A DNA stretch of 64,000 nt, from contig NC_057924.1 in the NCBI RefSeq assembly GCF_018873765.1, forward strand, positions 12,177,001 through 12,241,000, read 5' to 3'. Positions 32,429 through 44,669 of this stretch are shown here, piece by piece. Origin of the DNA: Telopea speciosissima (taxonomy: Eukaryota; Streptophyta; Magnoliopsida; Proteales; Proteaceae). Position 1 is the first letter of the stretch. Each line of letters starts with the position of its first letter. The position numbers and the translations under genes are program-made. The notes below the pieces were generated by a model. It was not told the origin of the DNA, made no database searches, and was given only the letters and a program-made list of their open reading frames with translations.

Positions 32429-32915
32429 CACTACAAGAAATATAATTTTTCGCGACGGTAATAAACTGTCGCCAAAAAAATTTATCTGTCGCTGAAACTA
32501 GAAGCGACGGTAAATTTAACCGTCGCCAGTTCGTCGGCTAAACTGGCGTCGGGAAAAATAGCGACGGTAAAATTGCTACCGACTAGCAAAATACTTTTTC
32601 ACGACGTTTTTATTTTACCGTCGCGAAAAATACATTTTTCACGAGGCTTTATGTTTCCGTCGCTAAAAATATATTTATGGCGACATTTATACTTTCGTCG
32701 CCATAAATATATTTTTAACGACGGAAACATAAAGCCTCGTGAAAAATTTATTTTTAGCGACGGTTTTAATAGTCACTAAAAATGTAAATATTCGACGACG
32801 GTCTTTTGTATACCGTCAGGGAAAATATAATTTATACGACGGACAATTAAATAACCATGGGTAAAAATAAATCTTTAGCGACGGTAAACATATTACCGTC
32901 GGCAAAAATTGTATT
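32429..32915. repeat. left TIR and subterminal repeat array of the CACTA element
   Basis: After the 12-bp TIR, words such as GCGACGGTAA, CCGTCGC and TTTTTCACGA repeat roughly every 20-40 bp in both orientations. Known CACTA transposases bind such arrays. Confidence 0.85.
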
Positions 32916-33609
32916 TTTTTTTTTCCATTTATATGCTATTCATTATTTGTAATTCAGAAAAGGAAATTTTCACCTGCAATTTACATCTATATATAATATT
33001 CATTCCATAAAAGAAAAACTATTAACTACAAAATCCATATATTGTAGTTAATTCATTGCTTTTCATTAACACAAAAAACTCAAAAGGCTAGGATTCCTTT
33101 AAAATTCACTTTCAATCAACTCTCCACCAATGTTGTTAACCAAAACACCAACAAAAAAAACCCAAAGAGAAAAAATTTCTAGCCAAGGAACATCATAATC
33201 TAGTACTCCTTCTAATAAAATACTTCATCACCGTTGCTCTCCACATTGCAGATCAGGAACATCATAGTTGGAACTTTCTAGCTTCTAACTTCATTGCACC
33301 TGAAGGAAACATAGATGAACAAATTACACATAAGTTAAAATCCTTTGAAGGACTAAAAGAAACAAAAAGGCATCATCTTCACACTAAGAAGTGGCAAACC
33401 ATATCCAACCTGCCAAGTCATCATCTTGACACTTTAATTTCATTGATAATGCCAAACCAAACTAAACTATCATTTTTAATCACTAACACCACATTTAAGT
33501 GAATATAGGTTGTATTTTCGACATCAATTCCATAAAGTTCAAACAACATGATCAGAAAAATAAAAAAAAAGGAATCATGATATATATTCCAACAGTAAAA
33601 AGGAAACAA
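32916..33609. other. CACTA interior, no gene seen
   Basis: AT-rich stretch after the subterminal array. No domain recognised on either strand. Confidence 0.45.
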
Positions 33610-33797
33610 ACATGTCCAGGAAGAAGGTGACTAAGGTGATCAGCAAGTGCCTTGGAGATCTAAGGAAAGTACAAAAGCAGGGTGCATTTTCATCTCACTT
33701 AAACAAAAACCATGACATTGTTGCCACGGTTAGTGTGCTAAAAGAGTCACTGTCCTCAATATCCTCAACCAGTAGCACACTCTGTCTTCCATAAGCA
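33610..33797 (+). pseudogene. captured DUF241 gene fragment
   Basis: The frame reads SRKKVTKVISKCLGDLRKVQ, then HDIVATVSVLKESLSSISS. DUF241 plant proteins have YISSRKKVKK-I-KALK-LK followed by H-T-AMVSVLREVESVT-SV. About 60 codons remain; both ends of the domain are missing. DUF241 proteins have no established biochemical role. It lies inside the CACTA element in plus orientation. Confidence 0.6.
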
Positions 33798-34814
33798 CCC
33801 AAATTTTTTTTATTCAAGGGAATTGCCTTAGGATTTCACTTTGTACATGGAAAAGGAATACATGTATACAGAATATAAAAACAGGTTCTCTGATCATTTC
33901 TAAGTAGGAAATAAATATGAAAAAACAGATCAAGAAAACCAAAAAGTAGATGAGAACAGGTTTTTCCAATATCACAACCCAAGTAATAAACAATTTTGGT
34001 TCAGATTGGCATTTCTAAGTCTAATTATATACAATCTAAAACAAACCCAATATGGCACTTTACAAACTACCCCAGCTGATCCACCTACTATTTCAAGGTT
34101 CAGGTTGGTACTCTCAACCTAATTACTAAAGGGGTCCTTGAGAGTTTTGCAAATCACAGTTCCTTGTTGTAACTCTCCATGCTTATGCTGTAATTTCAAT
34201 TAAATTGTGATACAAGAGAGAACAAAATTTATGAGTAGTATCATTAGCAAATTACAGTATACAAGTGCACAAATTTATAGTTTCAGTTTCTAGTTAGAGT
34301 TGGAGATGGCTATTAAGATGTTTAGGTCTAAGTTTATACAGCTTTCCTCAAGGGATTTAAAGTCCATAATATCTCTCTCTTACTACTTCTATTGAATTGA
34401 GGGATATATTCTTCCAAAGGGCAAGAGAAAAATAAAGCATGCACACCTGCAGATCAGAAATCAGTTTCTTTTCATTTATATAGATTTCTTCTACCAACCA
34501 TGACACTCAAATGAGAAGGAAATATGCATATATGTCATTGACCAAAAAATAAAACCAATGGGAAGATGTACAAATCCAATAAGGTCAAATTGGGAATTTT
34601 CATTTTCAATTAAGTTGCAAGCAAGTAGCAGCAATGCAACAGCCATGTAGTATCATTGATTCATCGTTACAAAGGAAAAAGAATAAATATAAATCAAATA
34701 TATGTAACACTTCTCACCAAAGATATATGTTCAATGACATGGCCCACTCATCATCGAGTCGAGATTAGTTCAAAGCGGGACAATCAAAGATGCATCACAT
34801 GGCCCACATCATCT

Positions 34815-34816
<2 letters not shown>
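33798..34816. other. CACTA interior, no gene seen
   Basis: AT-rich DNA. A 32-bp block (AAATCAAATATATGTAACAC, then TTCTCACC) at 34691 recurs at 35045, bracketing the microsatellite and MITE upstream of the peptide gene. Confidence 0.45.

Positions 34817-34866
<50 letters not shown>
34817..34866. repeat. (GA)n microsatellite
   Basis: About 24 GA units, one of the longest such runs in the window. Confidence 0.9.
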
Positions 34867-34868
<2 letters not shown>

Positions 34869-34892
34869 TATTAATAAATCAAGGGAAGAGTT

Positions 34893-35046
34893 TTATCGGA
34901 GTGTTGTCTACGCCAGACTCCCATCTGTCTATATCTCTCCTCCTTAAAACAAGGGGGCTAGTGTCTTTTCACATGGGGAGGAGAGAGATAGACTCATGCA
35001 AGTGCTGGCGTAGGCCACACTCCCGGACAGAGATCTTTTTCCGATA
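34893..35046. mobile_element. foldback MITE upstream of the peptide gene
   Basis: TTATCGGAGTGTTGTCTACG at the left pairs with GGCGTAGGCCACACTCC and TTTTTCCGATAA at the right; inner arms ATCTCTCCTCC and GGAGGAGAGAGAT also pair. It ends about 75 bp before the peptide ATG and may affect its promoter. Confidence 0.7.
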
Positions 35047-35119
35047 AATCAAACATATGTAACACTTCTCACTAATCATCTTCAAAATTTAGTAAGAAGA
35101 CAAGGAGAGCAAGAGAACA

Positions 35120-35344
35120 ATGATGGGTTGGTACTGCAGATTATGGGTAGTTTTACTTGCACTGGCACTAATGTTTTCTCTAGGGGCAAACCAAGGCCAA
35201 GCAAGAGTTCTTCCATCACAACCACAATCTTCAGTGCATTCTCAAGCTAATGAAAATTTGCAAGCAGAAATGAAGAAGCAGCCCATGAAGCAAGTAAAAG
35301 AAAGCTTTCACAAGGTACCTCCAAGCATGTCAAATCCAATCTAG
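35120..35344 (+). CDS. small secreted peptide precursor, CLE/IDA-like C-terminus, within the CACTA element
   Basis: An intact 74-codon frame. Residues 1-28 are a signal peptide (MMGWYCRLWVVLLALALMFS, then LGANQGQA) with a likely cut before RVLP. The middle is polar and variable, Gln/Lys-rich. The C-terminus is ESFHKVPPSMSNPI. That resembles the CLE dodecapeptide (HEVPSGPNPIxN for the TDIF group) with one extra residue, or the VPPS of IDA-like peptides; the TAG stop falls two residues before the usual CLE end, and the next codons read AAC AAG TAA. This layout is typical of plant peptide-hormone precursors. It could be a real gene carried by the transposon or a slightly truncated copy. Family not settled. 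Confidence 0.5.
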   Translation: MMGWYCRLWVVLLALALMFSLGANQGQARVLPSQPQSSVHSQANENLQAEMKKQPMKQVKESFHKVPPSMSNPI

Positions 35345-36247
35345 AACAAGTAATCTCCCTACCACCTGATGTCCCTTCCCTTCTTTTTTTAAGAGTGAGT
35401 TTTTTTCAAGATGAAGTTTGAAATGTGTTATCATCTCAACAATGAAATTTTTCTGTTTCCATGCATGCTAGGTTAAAGCCTCATTTTAATGGGTGAAGGA
35501 GAAGAAATACAAATTGTCGTAGCAGGCTTTTTTCTACTACGAAACCATTCCCAATTTTCTGTGGACAGTGGGAAAGTGCATAACATCTTTTAGGTAGTCT
35601 TGTATTTTATACTTTGTAGACTTTACTGTACAACAAACAAGGCATTACAGAAGAAAATGTCACATGATGTATAGACTATGCTGAAAATCTGCCCAAGCCA
35701 CAATGCAAACCCTCGCACCACTCACAGAAAAGAAGTGGGGGGGGGAGGACTGGGATTCTATTCCATAAAATGTGGGGTTGACTTAGTAGCCTTGCAATTT
35801 ATTTGTAGACTAAGAAAAGGACCTTGGCCTCAATCAAATACTGATTAGGATTTCCTAAAACTAGTTTAAAAAATGAGAAAGCGAACTGCCACCAGCTATA
35901 GCAAGTACCGTATCAGGACACTAATTAGGACTTAACATAGAAAAACAGGTCTAATCAACTTAGATCGATAGAGCAGGTCAAGTCCAGTATCTACAACCAA
36001 GTCTAGTTTGCGAACGAAACAGGAGACATTTAGTAACCAAAACAAGGTCATTGCACAGTCAGGTTCTATTTTTCTGTGAGCACTCTTATAATCGTGCATC
36101 AACGCCGCACCAAGATAATAAACAGAGAATAAAATGCATAGAAGCCAAAGTAGTCCACATGAGTTCGAAATTGTTTCAAAATAGCACATGACATGCAAAT
36201 ATGGAGGCAAACAAAGACAAATAAATTGTATACTGTAGGGGTACTCT
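35345..36247. other. CACTA interior downstream of the peptide gene
   Basis: Probably holds the peptide gene's 3' UTR; a GGGGGGGG run lies near 35739. No further gene recognised. Confidence 0.4.
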
Positions 36248-36360
36248 AGACGCATATCCATAGGTCCCCATGACTCTAGTAGACACATGGTGTTATCACC
36301 AGTTGGACCATCCTTGGCCAAACCAAAATCGAAAGCTTTGCATTGTAGCTCGTGATTTTA
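36248..36360 (-). pseudogene. captured receptor-like cytoplasmic kinase (RLCK-VII) activation-loop fragment
   Basis: The minus strand reads YNAKL, then DFGLAKDGPTGDNT, then HVSTRVMGTYGYA across two one-base frame slips. This is the DFG-to-activation-loop segment of PBS1-like/PBL kinases (NAKLSDFGLAKDGPTGDxTHVSTRVMGTYGYAAPEY). About 36 codons are left, so no kinase function. It sits head-to-head with the bHLH fragment at 36445. Confidence 0.75.
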
Positions 36361-36444
36361 ATTTTCCAAAAACAGGTTTAGTGTTAGCAGATATAGGTCT
36401 AGTAAAATGTAAAAGCTAAAAGCTCAATTGCTTTTAATCGAAGA

Positions 36445-36871
36445 GAAATTAAGAATCGGTGAGAGGTTGAAGATATTGCAGGATCTAGTACCCAATGGAG
36501 CAAAGGTTTGATTCTTATCTAGTTCTTTACCCTGCTTTTATTTTTTTCTTTTTAATTCTGTATTGGGTTTTTGGAGGTGATGAGAATAGTCTCCCCTTTC
36601 TTTCATTTTATTACTTTAGGTTGATTTGGTTACCATGCTAGAGAAGGCCATTAGTTATGTCAATTTCTTCAATTGCAAGTGAAGGTGATTACTTAACTCA
36701 ATTATTCAATCAAAAAATTCTCTCTAACCTTAAAGAGTGTACATGAATATAATAATAATTATGTTTGGTTCAGGTTTTGGCTATGGATGAATTTTGCTGG
36801 CTCAAAGTGGAAAAGCTCCTGAGGTTTCTCAACTAAAGGATGCCATTGATGCAATTCTCTCATCAAATTAA
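36445..36871 (+). pseudogene. captured RSL-type bHLH transcription factor fragment with introns
   Basis: Three exon-like blocks: IGERLKILQDLVPNGAK ending at 36505 before GT; VDLVTMLEKAISYV at 36620-36684 after TTTAG; and LAMDEF then QSGKAPEVSQLKDAIDAILS and SN-stop at 36774-36871 after CAG. These match the helix-loop-helix and C-terminal tail of the RHD6/RSL group (bHLH84/85-like: RLKILQELVPNGTKVD, EAIDAILSS). The basic DNA-binding part is garbled and small deletions shift the frame in blocks 2 and 3. Intact intron borders show DNA-level capture. Confidence 0.75.
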
Positions 36872-37496
36872 GACAGAGATTCAAGCTCAAGCTCAAAATA
36901 AGAGACAAAGAGCAAACAGTTACAAGGAGTAGAATCAAGGCCAACTCTACAACAAAGAATCAGATCGAAATCAACTCCAGAAACTACCAGAAACCTAATA
37001 GAGTAAAAGCAGAGAAGACTTCTCCCTTTCTTCTTTCGAGTGCATTGTTAAATGTATTAAAGAAAATCATTATGTAAACATAACTTGTAAATGAGACCTC
37101 TTTAGATACCACCTAGAGCTAATGTCATAAAGCTAAATATTGATGGCAGGTCCTTGGATAAACTGGGTCCGTTCTTAAGGGAACTTAATCATAAAAAATT
37201 CAGGTAATATTTGAGTAGCAGATTCAACATCACTGAATTGATGTCTCTCTCTCTCTCTCTCATCCTCAGATGAGGTCATATTCTTTTGATCAAATAGTTT
37301 TTTATGTCAAATGACTTTTCATCCTTCAAGCTAACCTTGGCACAAAGCTAAGGTGACCAAACTTATAAGAAGAGACACCATTAAGTACATAAGAAAATAC
37401 AAATTTCTTTTTGATGACTACAGACTATAACATAAATAAAAAATAATAACTTGCATAGCCTAAGAAATTATACTTATGTGTTAAGAGCAAAATAAC
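36872..37496. other. CACTA interior, no gene seen
   Basis: AT-rich with a CT run near 37243-37262. No domain recognised. Confidence 0.4.
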
Positions 37497-37702
37497 CTTT
37501 CGGAGAAGTTTTATTGTAACATTTTGCAGCATCAACATAGTTTGAAGCAGCTTCATGCTTGCTTTCCGACTGAAAAGAGGATTATTGATAGAGTCAAAAA
37601 GGAGCATCAAATAATAATTTAAGTGTTTAAACAACAATATGTACATCAATACCTTCAAATGACAATCAGCTATTTTGATGTAGGCAGATCCACCTTTATC
37701 CC
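37497..37702 (-). pseudogene. captured alpha-SNAP fragment with intron
   Basis: Minus-strand exon 37702-37653 reads DKGGSAYIKIADCHLK before GT; exon 37569-37497 after TTTTCAG reads ESKHEAASNYVDAAKCYNKT and SPK before GT. Plant alpha-SNAP has AGxTYVKLAxCHLKLESKHEAAxAYVDAAxCYKKTSPKEAI at the same junction, so both the exon content and intron position fit. alpha-SNAP recruits NSF to disassemble SNARE complexes; this piece covers about 40 of 290 residues. Confidence 0.75.
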
Positions 37703-37838
37703 CTGAAAAACCAATTTATCAGAGGTATTAGCAAGCACATAATATGAACTTGTTGTATTTCCAATAAAAGTTTTAACAATTAGCTAATTCAATTAATTTC
37801 AAAAGAAAAAAAAATTGATTGTTGGATATTTCAAATCA

Positions 37839-38008
37839 GTGTTATTAAAATACGTTGGCAACCCTAGGCAAATGGACCATCTCATCAAATAGGCCTGCCT
37901 GGAAATCCAGGCTTGCATCTAGCTCAACCTCACCTAAGCTGTTCACACCTAGACCTCCATGTACCACCTAGTTGCCTAGGCGACACGCGTATTACCTCGA
38001 TGAACGCT
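37839..38008. mobile_element. MITE, CCTAGGCGAC family
   Basis: AATACGTTGGCAACCCTAGG on the left pairs loosely with GTTGCCTAGGCGACACGCGT and ATT on the right. A related piece lies at 45017-45165. Confidence 0.45.
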
Positions 38009-38348
38009 GCAAGCATAATGAAAGAAAGGTGATAACATTTTCAAAACTTTCACATCATTAGCAAGCGAGAATGAGATTCGATCATCAATTAAATAAATCA
38101 TGCACTCATTGTTTAATAGTTATCACATCCAGGGCTCACCCACTTCCAGCCTGTTCAGCAATTCCATCCTACCAGGGCCATATGGCTATATCCATTGTAA
38201 TCTTTATTTCTCAGCTGTTCTAGTCTTTTTCCTCTGAACTTCTATAATTGTGTAGTAGTACATTATGGATCAAGTATAAGGTGATGAAGAAAAGGGAAAT
38301 GGAAAGAGGGTTACTGAGAAAAGGAAGGGGGGGGGAGATAAAAGGATA

Positions 38349-38520
38349 ATTCCAAATGGATAATTCCATATGGAACAGAACAGTAGGGTGGATTAATGGA
38401 GAATCCATGTGGTCTCAACCTACTCAAGTGGTGCAACCCACCTGCACCTCATGAGCCTACTCATGGAACATTCCAAATGGATAATTCCATATGGAACAGA
38501 ACAGTAGGGTGGATTAATAC
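38349..38520. repeat. direct repeat, 121-bp spacing
   Basis: ATTCCAAATGGATAATTCCA, then TATGGAACAGAACAGTAGGG and TGGATTAAT, occurs at 38349 and 38470 without change. Recent local duplication. Confidence 0.85.
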
Positions 38521-38704
38521 AACATAAGAAAGAAAGGGGTGGGAGAGTGTGAGTGTGTGAGTGTGTGTACGGGCAGCAAGAGGTGGGTGAGTTAGCCATA
38601 GCGAATGATCCATGAATTAAAAAAAAATTCTCAATATGTAAGGAAGAAGGGAGAGTTTAAAGGACTTGGAATATTGAACTCTGGTTTGGAGATCCATGTA
38701 CCTC

Positions 38705-40260
38705 TCATTTGGAAGCTTGTGACAAAGACATAAAATCCTGAAATGATTTCATATGTGCCCCAAATTCAGCCAGCATTTGTTCCTGCTTAGCCAACCTTGC
38801 ATCCTGTTCAGCTGCTCTCTCTTTCCACTGAGATATTTCCTCTCCCTGTTGAGAGACAATCTCTTTCAACTGATCATTTTGCTTTCTTAGGTCTGCAATC
38901 TGAGATGCATTATGTTGGGTGCGCATTGCCTCTTTGCCCCACATCTTTGTTGGGGTTACTCCAAGCACCCATCAAGCGGACTCTCGCATGAGAATCTGTC
39001 AGAACACCTTTGAAGATTTCTTCCGGACTTCAGGGTTTTGTTGATCTTCTTCACTTCTCTTACTAAGCTCTATGTTTATCTGTTCTGCAAGTTATAATGA
39101 ACAAGAACACTTTAATTTAGGGAATATAGAAGAGGTCAACTGAAATAGCTAAGTTGGAATGCAAACCATTATCCTTTCTGATTCAGGGTCTATGAAATTT
39201 CCAGTCTTCGTCGATCTATGTGTCAAATCAAACATCTCAATACGAGAAGGAGATAAACGTTCGGATGCTCGTTTTCTTAAAAAAAAAAAGAATAGAAAGA
39301 AATATCGAGAAAATGTTGGGACTAAGAGATAGCCAACTTCAATAAAAGAAATATTAATGTAAAACAAATCACTTACCTTCCTTTCACGTAATACTGCAAA
39401 GGAAGTACTTCCTGTCGTATGGCGCATTATTTGTTTGGCCTTATTATCTTTATTTCGTTGTGAAAGTTCCTACCAAGAATATTGCATTCAATTAAAACTG
39501 CAAAGACAGTAAATGTAGTAAAAAGTATTTAAACTACATTCAGTTCTATACAAAAGTATGTTTACCAAATGGTTATTGTCCCCCCACATCTTGAACATAG
39601 CTTCCCATTGTTCTTTAGACATACATTTCAGATCAATGTTTGCCATACGTTCTGAATCCGTCTCATACTTATTAAAATGTTCAGATTTCAGTAGAGATTT
39701 GTAATCCCTCCATCGAGCACAAAGTTTCTCTAGGATCCAACTCCGGCTAGATTCCGGTATGTCAAATTTCTCCTAAAAGAAAAAAAAAGAAGATATTAGT
39801 TATCGTATTATTATTATGTAAGCCATACAAATTATGGATCTGATATTAATAATACCATGACTTTGGCGCATGCATCATCTTTGTACACTTGCGGCACTTT
39901 TCGCCAATCAGGGTACGTTAATGGTAACAAGTCGGTGTTTTTTGCTAACAACCCAATCCAAGTAGCTATTTTGGCTGTCCTTGTAGAGTTTGCTTGGCCA
40001 TACTTGTTTACACCAATACAAATTTTTTCCCCACTAGGCATGTTTACAATGTCTTTTGCCATTGTTTTGCCCCTCTTGCCTCTTCCCCTACGAACTGTAA
40101 ATGGCCCAACATAAGAAGAAATTAATCATCTGTAACAATAATACTTGACATCAAATTTAAAGAGTAACATTACAATTGACTAACCCAGAGTAGTAGCGCC
40201 ACTATCCTCCTGGGTCCAATCCTCCGACCCAGGAGGCTGGGTCGAATCATCCTGACTCAT
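38705..40260 (-). CDS. CACTA second gene, Transposase_24 (Ptta/En/Spm, TNPA-like), damaged
   Basis: The start at 40260 reads MSQDDSTQPPGSEDWTQED. Later exons give KTMAKDIVNMPSGEKICIG and YGQANSTRTAKIATWIGLLA (about 40070-39855), then ARWRDYKSLLKSEHFNKYET and WEAMFKMWGDNNHL (about 39773-39568), RNKDNKAKQIMRHTTGST (39469-39377), a block at 39280-39165, and a C-terminal coiled coil (SQIADLRKQNDQLKEIVSQQ, 38968-38705). This is the order of plant Transposase_24 proteins, which bind CACTA subterminal repeats. A frame break before LGVTPTKMWG separates the coiled coil from the rest, so the product is probably inactive. Some exon borders are approximate. Confidence 0.7.
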
Positions 40261-40982
40261 GATTCTTCCCCTGTTTCACTCCTGCAAAATCAATAAACTC
40301 AAATCTGAAATATCAGATAAATTTTCTATATGACAATATCAATAGTGTAAACTGATGAAAGTAACTAATCCATAATTACATGACTTTTGGTGTGAAGTAT
40401 ACATTAATGTAAGCAACGGATATGACCCACTATCAAGTAAAAAAATCTGAAGTCTTTCTATGTCACTACAAGACAAAAAATCAATATAGAATTGGGAGAT
40501 GATGATCCAATTGCTCAATCTATCTTTCCCTCATATAGAGAAATAAGACCTTTAAATATCTCTCTAATTTGATGTCTCTCTACTGTAAAATTGTGTGGTT
40601 GCATTTGCTGAAGCCGAAACATAAGACCTTTACACATTCTCGACAGTTTGTTCTCAATCGAGCATGGTTTATAATTCAACTCGTATTCATTTTGTTTGGA
40701 TGATTTGATTCCTTGCATTCCATAAAAATAAACTGTCGCCAAAGAAATAATAGAAAGAACGACTTATCCAAGTTGGAGAAAGAGGAAGTTATGGTTGTGT
40801 TTATCAAATCAAAAAGAGAAGAAGCTTAATCAATGTCACTAAAAGACTAAAAATCGATATAGAATTTATTGGATATTGGACTTTGAATGTTAGTGAAGGA
40901 ATAAAGAACGCATTGCATTTAAGTCAGTACATTTCCATTTATTTCTCAAAGAATATGCGACTTACTTGATTTTAATGTTCAA

Positions 40983-43900
40983 TCAATTTGATATATCATC
41001 ATCTGAACTTTCCATTGAATTGATCAATCCGATGGGGGTGTCAATTATAATACCTTCCACATCAGATCTTACCCAACTAAGACTGGCATCACCATCATCC
41101 TCTGAATGTTCTACATATTGTCTATATTGTAATGTACTCTGTGTATATGTCTGATCTAAATCATCACGATCCGGATCCTGCTGTCCCATATCAAAAATAT
41201 CCCTACTTTTAGGCCTCATGGTAACTTGCCATTCAGGCCTATGAGAATCTACAATGTAAAACACTTGCTCTGCTTGTGATGGAAGTACAAATGGTTCGGC
41301 AAGCTGATCTCGGCTACTATACAATAAATGGTTAAAATTGACAAGTACAAACCCCAACTCATCTTCCTCTACTCCCTTTCTGTTATCAACCCAATCACAA
41401 TGAAATAATATTACTTTGAGATCCTCTGCATATTCCAATTCAACTACTTTTTTCAACAAACCATAATACGTGATAATTCCTTCAATAGGATGTCTATCTC
41501 TTGAACTGGAGTAATCTTCTGAAATTGCCGTAATAAGGACCCCGCTATTTTGAGTTTTCCTATGCTTCTCATGTGACTTACTACGAAACTTGATGCCATT
41601 ATAGATGTATTCATTATAACTTCTCACATCCAAGTTAGGACCTCGAGCAAGCCATCTGATATGATGAGGCACCTCCTCCCCATTCTGACGTAGATGCAAG
41701 ATCTGATGACACAATATTAAGCCACATATAAGAAGATATAGGCTCTAACCTAGCTCCCAAACAATTGAAATGTGTTGCACTTACATGCTCATTGAACCAA
41801 GCTGGAAACTCCTTAGCATGTCTTGTCGCAATAAGATGTGGGCGAGATTCACGACCCATTAATCTTTGCAACTTCTCTTTGTGGAGCCTAGAAGTATGTA
41901 CATAATTTTCTTAAGAACTATTACTTTCTCATAAACATATAAAATATAAAGTTCAATCAAATATAAATATATTGTAAATAGAACATTGATATGTAATACT
42001 TACTTTCGGTATTCATTTAATCCATCATAGTTCTTTAGCACGTACCGATGAGCCTGGTCCCTTTCTTGAATGTCTAGTCGTAATATCTCACACTTCCCTA
42101 CAGGCCTACCTGTTCTTGAGAAAATAGAGATTGGATGTTCTAGTTCGTTGAACCTGCATTTCGATCGCTCTATTCGACCTTGTTTCCACACCTTCAAAGT
42201 ATCTAGAAGCAGAAAGTCAAACACTCATCCCCTATGTATCCTTCTGCTATTGATCCCTCTGGCCGACTAAGATTGCGCACGTAGTCCTTAAGTTGTTTAA
42301 GGAACCTAAACACAAATAAATTTATGACATTATTTAATGATCATAATATGAAACCTACACTAGTAGCTTCACTTTTTAAGCCAAAAATTTCAAACTAACC
42401 TCTCTATTGGATACATCCAACGGTATTGTACTGGACCAGCCAAGCTAGCTTCATGGGCTAAATGAATAATCAAGTGAACCATAATATCAAAGAATGAAGG
42501 TGGGAAAAGCTTTTCCATACTGCTAAGTGTTATGCCAACACTTTCACCAAGCCTCTTAAAGTCCTCCTCTTTCCCAACTTTACTACACAAATCCCGAAAA
42601 AATGCACATAATTGTATTAATATAATGGTAACATTCTTAGGCAACACACCACGCAATGCTACCGGAAGAAGTTGTTGCATCATGATATGACAATCATGGC
42701 TCTTCATTCCTAATATGTTACGTTCTTGCACACACCGTGCGATATTACTGCAAAGGCCATCTGGAACTTTTACACCCCTTAAAACGGAACAAAACAAATC
42801 TTTGTCAGCAGTAGACATTGTGTAGCATGCTGGAGGTATGAATATTTTATCCTTCCCTTCAATAAACTTTGGGTGAAGAACTGATCGTATTTCAATCTCT
42901 CTCAGATCTAAACGTGCCTTCACGTTATCCTTTGTCTTTTTTTTAAGATCCAACAATGTGCCAATGATACTATCACATACGTTCTTCTCAATATGCATCA
43001 CGTCTAAATTGTGACGGATTAGATTAGATCTCCAGTATGGCAATTCAAAGAATATACTCTTCTTCTTCCAATTAAATGGAAGCTTTGGCTGTTTTAACTT
43101 CCTTCGCCTCTTCTTCTTCTTTCCATGCTTGTCAATAATATCTTTCCCAAATAAAGGAAACTGAACACCTTCCAGCTCCTCCAAAATATCGTAACCCGAT
43201 AGTGGCTTTGGTTGTAGTTCATGTTCCTCATAGCCATCAAAGCTCTTTTTATCACGTCGAAATCTATGTCCTTGGGGAAGGAATCGACGATGACCTAAAT
43301 AACAGTGTTTCCTCCCATATTTAAGCCAACGAGAAGTAGTATTCTTGTTGCAGCATGGACAAGCGAAAACACCTTTAGTACTCCAACCCGATAATACCGC
43401 ATAAGCCGGGAAATCATTAATGGTCCATAACAAACATGCATTTAGCTTAAACTTCTCCTTCTTATATGCATCGTAAGTTACAACCCCAGTGTTCCATAAT
43501 TCTTTCAACTCTTCTATCAATGGCTGTAAATATATATCTATATCATTGCCAGGTTGTCGTGGTCCAGGAATAAGCAAAGTAAGCATGAGATACTCTGGCT
43601 TCATGCACATCCATGGTGGCAAATTGTAAGGCATCACAACAACAGGCCATATGCTATACTTTACACTCATTGACTTGAACGGGTTGAATCCATCACTAGC
43701 TAATCCAAGTCTGATATTACGAGGCTCCTCACTAAAAGTAGGATGCAACTTATCAAACTCTTTCCACGCTTGCCCATCAGCTGGGTGTCGTAACCTTTGA
43801 TCATTTGTACGACCCTCGTAGTGCCACCTCATGTTAAATGAGGTTTTAGACGACATGTATAACCTTTGCAACCTTGGGATCAATGGAAAATGGCGTAATG

Positions 43901-44669
43901 TCTTACCTGGGATTTTCTTATCTACTGATGTATATCTTGAAGTACCACATTTGGAGCAAGTCGTGGCTTTCTCTTGTCCCTTCCAATACAACATACAATC
44001 ATTTGGGCACGCATCAATCTTGTTGTAATTAAGCCCCAACTCCTTGATGATCTTCTTTGTTTCGTACATATTTTTTGGTAAAGTATTCGGCTCGGGAAGT
44101 GCCTCTTGCAACAACTCTAACAGCATTGTGAATGCTTTGTCGGTCATTTTGCAAAGGCATTTTATGTGATATATACGAAGAATGAAGGACAGTCTGGTAA
44201 ACTTCACGCATCCTGGATACAACTCCTTCTTTGCATCTTCCATCAATCGATCAAATTTATCGCCGACGGTACTCCCACCCTCTGTACACTCACCGGTGAC
44301 ACCATCCTCTATTTCTTCATTTGTATTTATTCCACGCATCTCATTTAACATAGTATGTGTAACATCATATGTTTCACCTTCCTCATGTACCACTGTGTTA
44401 ACATGATGAATTGTATGTGAAGATGAACCTTCCCCATGGTAACTCCATTTCGTATAATTCCATACGATTCCATCAACTATCAAATGTTCTAACACTGTAT
44501 CTCTAGTCATGCGTAGTTGATTTACGCAATTTACACATGGGCATAGTATCCGATTTCCTACTGCAATACTAGAAAATGCATACTCTATGAATTTGTTGAC
44601 TTCTAATTTATATTGTGAAGATAGTCGGAAATTTGGATCCCTTGACTTTCCAATCCAACTCCTGGGCAT
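40983..44669 (-). CDS. CACTA TNP2-like transposase, damaged
   Basis: Exons 44669-42400, about 42305-42004, 41887-41785 and 41702-40983 have fitting GT-AG borders. Exon 1 is open for 756 codons: Transpos_assoc domain (residues about 3-78, MPRSWIGKSRDPNFRLSS, CPCVNCVN), Transposase_21 catalytic core (about 205-490, CSKCGTSRY, RHFPLIPRLQRLY, LGLASDGFNPFKSMS, CPCCNKNT), and the start of DUF4218 (SHDCHIMMQQLLPVALRG). Exon 4 carries DUF4216 (YYGLLKKVVELEY, HCDWVDNRKGV). Exon 2 continues DUF4218 (RPEGSIAEGYIGDECLTFC) but has an extra base after LTFC and a second shift before ISIFSRTGRPVGK. The catalytic exon is unbroken, so decay is recent. Confidence 0.85.

Noticed and set aside
32429-32915. CRISPR-like array from regularly spaced short repeats
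   Set aside because: The repeats are about 10 bp, occur in both orientations and lie at a transposon end; they are CACTA subterminal motifs in a plant genome.
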